DNA of 64,000 nt, taken from NCBI GenBank assembly GCA_937872925.1, contig CALMUT010000080.1:47101-111100 (forward strand), given 5' to 3'. Below the pieces are notes generated by a model that was not told the DNA's origin, ran no database searches, and saw nothing but the letters and a program-made list of their open reading frames with translations. Below are positions 60,990 to 64,000 of this stretch, one piece after another. The DNA comes from an uncultured Myxococcales bacterium. Its GTDB lineage: Bacteria > Myxococcota_A > Polyangia > Polyangiales > Polyangiaceae. A program made the translations under genes and the position numbers. The stretch's first letter is position 1. Each line of letters starts with the position of its first letter.

Positions 60990-62038
60990 AATCGGCGTGC
61001 ATCGCCCTGGCGGGAGCCCTCGCACTGACGACGGCTCTTTGCGCAACGGGCTGCGGCGCGGAGCGCGCAGCCGCTCCAGCTGCACCGCAGGCAGGCGACT
61101 CTCAACTGCATGACGGGCCACTCACCGACTACGTGCCCGCCGCAGGGTTGCGCTGGTTGGCAGTCGCCCGCCTCGACGATCTCGCCAAATCCAAGGAACT
61201 AGCCCCTTCCCTCGAACTGCTCTTCCCGAAACAGCGCGTGGATGCGTTCCGCGACGGCAGTGGCATCGATCTCCGAGACACGCCCGAAGCCATGGCCGCG
61301 GGTTTCGACTACGCCACTGTCTACGCTGCACGCACAGACCAAGTGGCTATCGTCGAGGAGAAGTTTGCCATCCGCCTCACCACCGAACCGAAAATCACAT
61401 CGCCATACCCCCTGCTGCGTACCATTACCGGGATCGTTGGCAGCAAGCCGGAAACGCTTCTCACCTTCGACCAACGCTGGGCCCTCGTCAGCGTGGGCTC
61501 ACGCACGCCCATCAAGGTCGCCACCCTGTTTGCGGCAAAGCGTTTGAAGAAGACCGTTCCTGCACTTTCCGGTGCGGCCCTCTCGGAACTCCCGGACAGC
61601 CTGCATGCAGCGCCCCTGCGCATCTATGCGCCTGGCCCATTTCAAGGCGAATGGGCCCGCGGCGCCGCGGGGATCCTGGCTTCCGCCACGGCCCTGGGCG
61701 TTGCCGTGGAACCAGCGCCTGGGCAGACCCTGTGGGTGACGATCCACGTGGCCGGGGCCTGGACCGACATCGATGACAAGAGTCGCCTCGCGGCGGCCTG
61801 GGCGCAGCTAGCGGCAGATCCCCTAGGACGGCTGCTCTCTTTAGACGACCCAGCCGAGGCTCCCGAGTTTTTCGCGACTCCTGAGTTGCTGAGCCTGAAA
61901 GTCCGCTTGCGAGCCCCTCCGCTGGCCCAGGGGCTCCGTGCCGCCGTTGTGGCGGAGGTCGACGAAATCTTCGGACTCAAGAAAAATTCCGATTCTGAGA
62001 GTGATTTCAAAAAGTTAGACCCCAAAAACGCCAATTGA
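60986..62038 (+). CDS. Hypothetical lipoprotein
   Basis: 350 residues from GTG 60986. Signal with lipobox ATGC (Cys23). Mature domain is alpha/beta with repeated Leu-rich pieces: YVPAAGLRWLAVARLDDLAKSKELAPSL, GFDYATVYAARTDQVAIVEEKF, RWALVSVGSRTPIKV, TLWVTIHVAG. No family recognised. Cotranslated with tyrS. The C-terminus is short and charged (KKNSDSESDFKKLDPKNAN). Confidence 0.7.
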   Translation: MKSACIALAGALALTTALCATGCGAERAAAPAAPQAGDSQLHDGPLTDYVPAAGLRWLAVARLDDLAKSKELAPSLELLFPKQRVDAFRDGSGIDLRDTPEAMAAGFDYATVYAARTDQVAIVEEKFAIRLTTEPKITSPYPLLRTITGIVGSKPETLLTFDQRWALVSVGSRTPIKVATLFAAKRLKKTVPALSGAALSELPDSLHAAPLRIYAPGPFQGEWARGAAGILASATALGVAVEPAPGQTLWVTIHVAGAWTDIDDKSRLAAAWAQLAADPLGRLLSLDDPAEAPEFFATPELLSLKVRLRAPPLAQGLRAAVVAEVDEIFGLKKNSDSESDFKKLDPKNAN

Positions 62039-62102
62039 CCTAGCAGGGCGGAAGGTGGTAGGAGGCGCGGTCCTTGGCTCTCGTGTGAGAGCTGAGCAGT
62101 AC

Positions 62103-62108
62103 AGGGAG
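62103..62108 (+). promoter_or_regulatory. Shine-Dalgarno before the CdnL-like gene
   Basis: AGGGAG, five bases before ATG 62114. It overlaps the GTG at 62108, which makes ATG 62114 the better start. Confidence 0.65.
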
Positions 62109-62113
62109 TGGCA

Positions 62114-62629
62114 ATGCAATCGCAGGTGAGTTCCGAGCCTCGGCTGACGTTCAAAGGTGGGGACATGGCGGTTCATCCCGCCCATGGTGTGGGGGAAGTC
62201 GTGGCCGTGGAGCAGCGGGACCTCGGTGGTCGCCCCAGCGCTTTCTACGTCCTGAAAATCATCGATACAGGTCTCAAGGTTATGGTTCCGACGGACGCGG
62301 CGGAACGAGTGGGCCTGCGTCCAGTCATGAAAAAGCGCGAAGCCGAAAAGATCCTCGGGATCTTGCGGGCTCCGGAGGTTGCGGTCGACGTGCAGCCTTG
62401 GAACCGACGCTTCCGCGCCTACACGGAGATGCTCAAGAGTGGACTTCCGGCGGAAATCGCCAAGGTTCTCCGAGACATGTACCGTTTGAAGTTCGACAAG
62501 GACCTGTCCTTCGGCGAGCGGCGTTTGCTCGATCAGGCTCGTAGCCTGCTCATCCAAGAGCTCGCCCTGGCCAAGAAGGTCCAGCGCACGGTCATCGAGG
62601 GCGAGATCCTCGAGATCTTCCAAGCCTGA
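62114..62629 (+). CDS. CarD/CdnL-family RNA polymerase-binding regulator
   Basis: 171 residues from ATG 62114. N-terminal Tudor-like RNAP interaction domain: FKGGDMAVHPAHGVGEVVAVEQRDLGG, FYVLKIIDTGLKVMVPTDAAERVGLRP. C-terminal helical DNA-binding domain: WNRRFRAYTEMLKSGLPAEIAKVLRDMYRLKFDKDLSFGERRLLDQARSLLIQELA is split across several helices typical of CdnL. CdnL stabilises open promoter complexes and is essential in Myxococcus. Typical size for CdnL (about 164 residues) rather than the longer CarD with AT-hooks. Confidence 0.93.
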   Translation: MQSQVSSEPRLTFKGGDMAVHPAHGVGEVVAVEQRDLGGRPSAFYVLKIIDTGLKVMVPTDAAERVGLRPVMKKREAEKILGILRAPEVAVDVQPWNRRFRAYTEMLKSGLPAEIAKVLRDMYRLKFDKDLSFGERRLLDQARSLLIQELALAKKVQRTVIEGEILEIFQA

Positions 62630-62777
62630 GCTCAGCGTTGGTCGGCTTGATTTGGGGTCGAGGCGAAGTCCGCCGCGGCAGCCCTAATCTCACCTTATCC
62701 GACATTGGTGCAGCCGAACGCTGCGCCGCGACAGGCTCAAGCTTCGAGCGTGGGGCCCGTTCAGGATCCATGAGACC

Positions 62778-63881
62778 ATGGAACCCGCACGCCACCTCGT
62801 TGCTTTTGGCCAGTTCCGCCGCGCACAACGCATTCGACTGAGTGTGGCCGCCGACGAGTCGGCCTTCGCCCTAGCGCTGGTGGAGGATCCCGAAGCGGCC
62901 GGCGAGTGGCTGAACGCGCACCAACCGCACGCCATTTTGGTGGACGCCGAACGCGCCGACGCGGCCGGCGTGGCGCTGGACGCCCGGGCTCGTGCCCAAA
63001 ACGCCCGAGTGCCCATCATCGGTCTGACGACCGCGGCAAACGACCTGTCTTTCGGCGACGTCTTCAGTTGGGGCGGCGACGACGTGGTGGGAATGGGCGG
63101 GAGCTCCCGCGGACTGGTGCAACGACTCCGAGCATTCCCGCGCACGGCACCCCAGCCCCCGAGCAACGGGCGCGGCACCGCTGTGGTGGCCGATTGCGAT
63201 CGCACGCGGCGCATCGTGCTGGGCAGGGTCCTTCGCAATGCGGGCTACTCCGTTGACTTTGCGGTCACGGCACAAGAAGCCGCGGATCACGCGAAGACGA
63301 CCGGTGCTTGCCTGGTCGTCGTCAGCGCAGAACTTGAGGGCGCGACTCCCGACCTGGTCAAGAGCGCGCGGGCCGAAAACGACAAACCCGCCTGGATCCT
63401 CAGCTGCGCGCCCAAGAGCTTGAAGCAAAACTCCGAAGCCCTAGCCGACGTCGAACGTGCCGCGGCCATGGACGGATACGCGCCTTTGGAGAACGTGGTG
63501 TTCTTGGCAAACGAGCTGTCCTTCGCGGCCAGTGCGTCGCGCCGGGCCAGCGCCCGCCTGCTCTACGGCACCACCGTGGCTTTCCGGCCCGCCGGACGTG
63601 AAAGCGACGACCACGGATACAGCTACAACATCAGCGCCGGCGGTTTGTACGTGCGCACCCTCGCGCCCCCAGAGGACGACTTGGTCTGGGTTGAGCTCTG
63701 CCCCCCCCGCACCGAGCGTCGCGTGCGCTTGGTGGGGCGCGTGGTGTGGCGACGGGGTTTCGTCGCGGCGGACACCGCCACGGTCCCGCCGGGCTTCGGT
63801 GTGGAGATCGTCGACGGCGCTTCGTCGGACATTTCTGCGTGGAAAGCCGGCTACCGCTCGTTTTGCGAAGCCGTCGGCTGA
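62778..63881 (+). CDS. Receiver-like and PilZ domain protein
   Basis: 367 residues. First receiver-like domain (about 5-118) has Asp56 in ILVDAER as possible phosphoacceptor. Second (about 132-245) has ADCDRTR at its start but Ser183 in place of Asp (VVVSAELEG), so it is a pseudo-receiver. C-terminal PilZ domain (about 255-360) has R256xxxR260 and NxSxxG at 284-289 (NISAGG), so it should bind cyclic di-GMP. The HD-GYP protein at 44975 shares the second messenger. Its stop codon is the first base group of a 50-bp tandem repeat. Confidence 0.85.
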   Translation: MEPARHLVAFGQFRRAQRIRLSVAADESAFALALVEDPEAAGEWLNAHQPHAILVDAERADAAGVALDARARAQNARVPIIGLTTAANDLSFGDVFSWGGDDVVGMGGSSRGLVQRLRAFPRTAPQPPSNGRGTAVVADCDRTRRIVLGRVLRNAGYSVDFAVTAQEAADHAKTTGACLVVVSAELEGATPDLVKSARAENDKPAWILSCAPKSLKQNSEALADVERAAAMDGYAPLENVVFLANELSFAASASRRASARLLYGTTVAFRPAGRESDDHGYSYNISAGGLYVRTLAPPEDDLVWVELCPPRTERRVRLVGRVVWRRGFVAADTATVPPGFGVEIVDGASSDISAWKAGYRSFCEAVG

Positions 63882-63989
63882 CTCGGGCGGCTGCCGCCGC
63901 AGCACAGCGCGCCGCCAAGCGTCGCCGTTGACTCGGCCGGCTGCCGCCGCAGCACAGCGCGCCGCCAAGCGTCGCCGTTGACTCGGCCG
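63879..63989 (+). repeat. 50-bp tandem repeat at the end of the REC/PilZ gene
   Basis: Two copies of a 50-bp unit (63879-63928 and 63929-63978) with one mismatch, plus the first 11 bases of a third. Each begins TGACTCGG; the first TGA is the stop codon of the upstream gene. The unit is GC-rich with several internal hairpin-prone GCCGCC stretches. Confidence 0.9.
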
Positions 63990-64000
63990 TGCGGCCGCAG

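Noticed and set aside
1..64000. tRNA, rRNA, CRISPR, insertion sequence or prophage genes
   Set aside because: I looked for cloverleaf stems, repeat-spacer arrays and transposase motifs and saw none by eye; a covariance and HMM search would be needed to exclude small ones.

Overview
The window is very GC-rich, densely packed DNA with GTG starts and many 4-base stop/start overlaps. It is most probably chromosomal DNA of a myxobacterium (Myxococcota, likely the Polyangiales side). The reasons are two Hanks-type Ser/Thr kinases with C-terminal membrane anchors, a CdnL/CarD-type regulator, many short lipoproteins with Gly/Ser-repeat linkers, a LolC/E-type permease, REC/PilZ and HD-GYP signalling proteins, and an NrsF-type anti-sigma factor. 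I saw no insertion sequence, phage gene, CRISPR array, tRNA or rRNA. The taxonomic call is inference from gene content.

Region 1 (1-8 kb): a truncated HxxxDG acyltransferase/condensation-type gene at the left edge, an M50-like membrane protein, two Gly-rich lipoproteins, then a compact minus-strand cluster: C39-like cysteine peptidase, RLAN/RimK ATP-grasp ligase, GCS2-type ligase and N-formylglutamate amidohydrolase. This reads as an uncharacterised peptide-forming and peptide-trimming pathway and is the best candidate for a little-described system. Region 2 (8-21 kb) is a phosphate locus: pstSCAB-phoU, a PhoB/PhoR pair, an OprO/P-type porin, and between them an ECF sigma / NrsF-like anti-sigma / TlpA operon and an OmpA-like lipoprotein. 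Three 11-bp-period GTCAC repeats, upstream of pstS, phoB and the porin, look like this organism's PHO boxes. The amidoligase cluster lies directly downstream of phoU on the same strand.

Region 3 (20.7-27.4 kb): an acidic-repeat membrane protein, a TPR lipoprotein, a three-gene ABC-exporter-like operon whose ATPase has lost its catalytic motifs, a response regulator and a LolC/E permease with a long inserted segment. Region 4 (27.7-36 kb): a PEGA-type Ser/Thr kinase, a CCA-adding enzyme coupled to an alpha/beta-hydrolase lipoprotein, FtsH and TilS. Region 5 (36-43 kb): an operon of TPR protein, second Ser/Thr kinase and lipoprotein, then a lipoprotein and MnmA.

Region 6 (43-55 kb): an orphan type III inner-rod-like protein beside a FliA-like sigma factor, a CPBP protease, an HD-GYP regulator coupled to LipB, a DUF2062-methyltransferase fusion, a TPR protein, an M23 peptidase, a sensor kinase and a GAF protein. 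Region 7 (55-64 kb): two large GT-C-like membrane proteins, an IHF/HU protein with an acidic tail, TyrS, a lipoprotein, the CdnL-like regulator, a double-REC/PilZ protein, and a 50-bp tandem repeat at the right edge.
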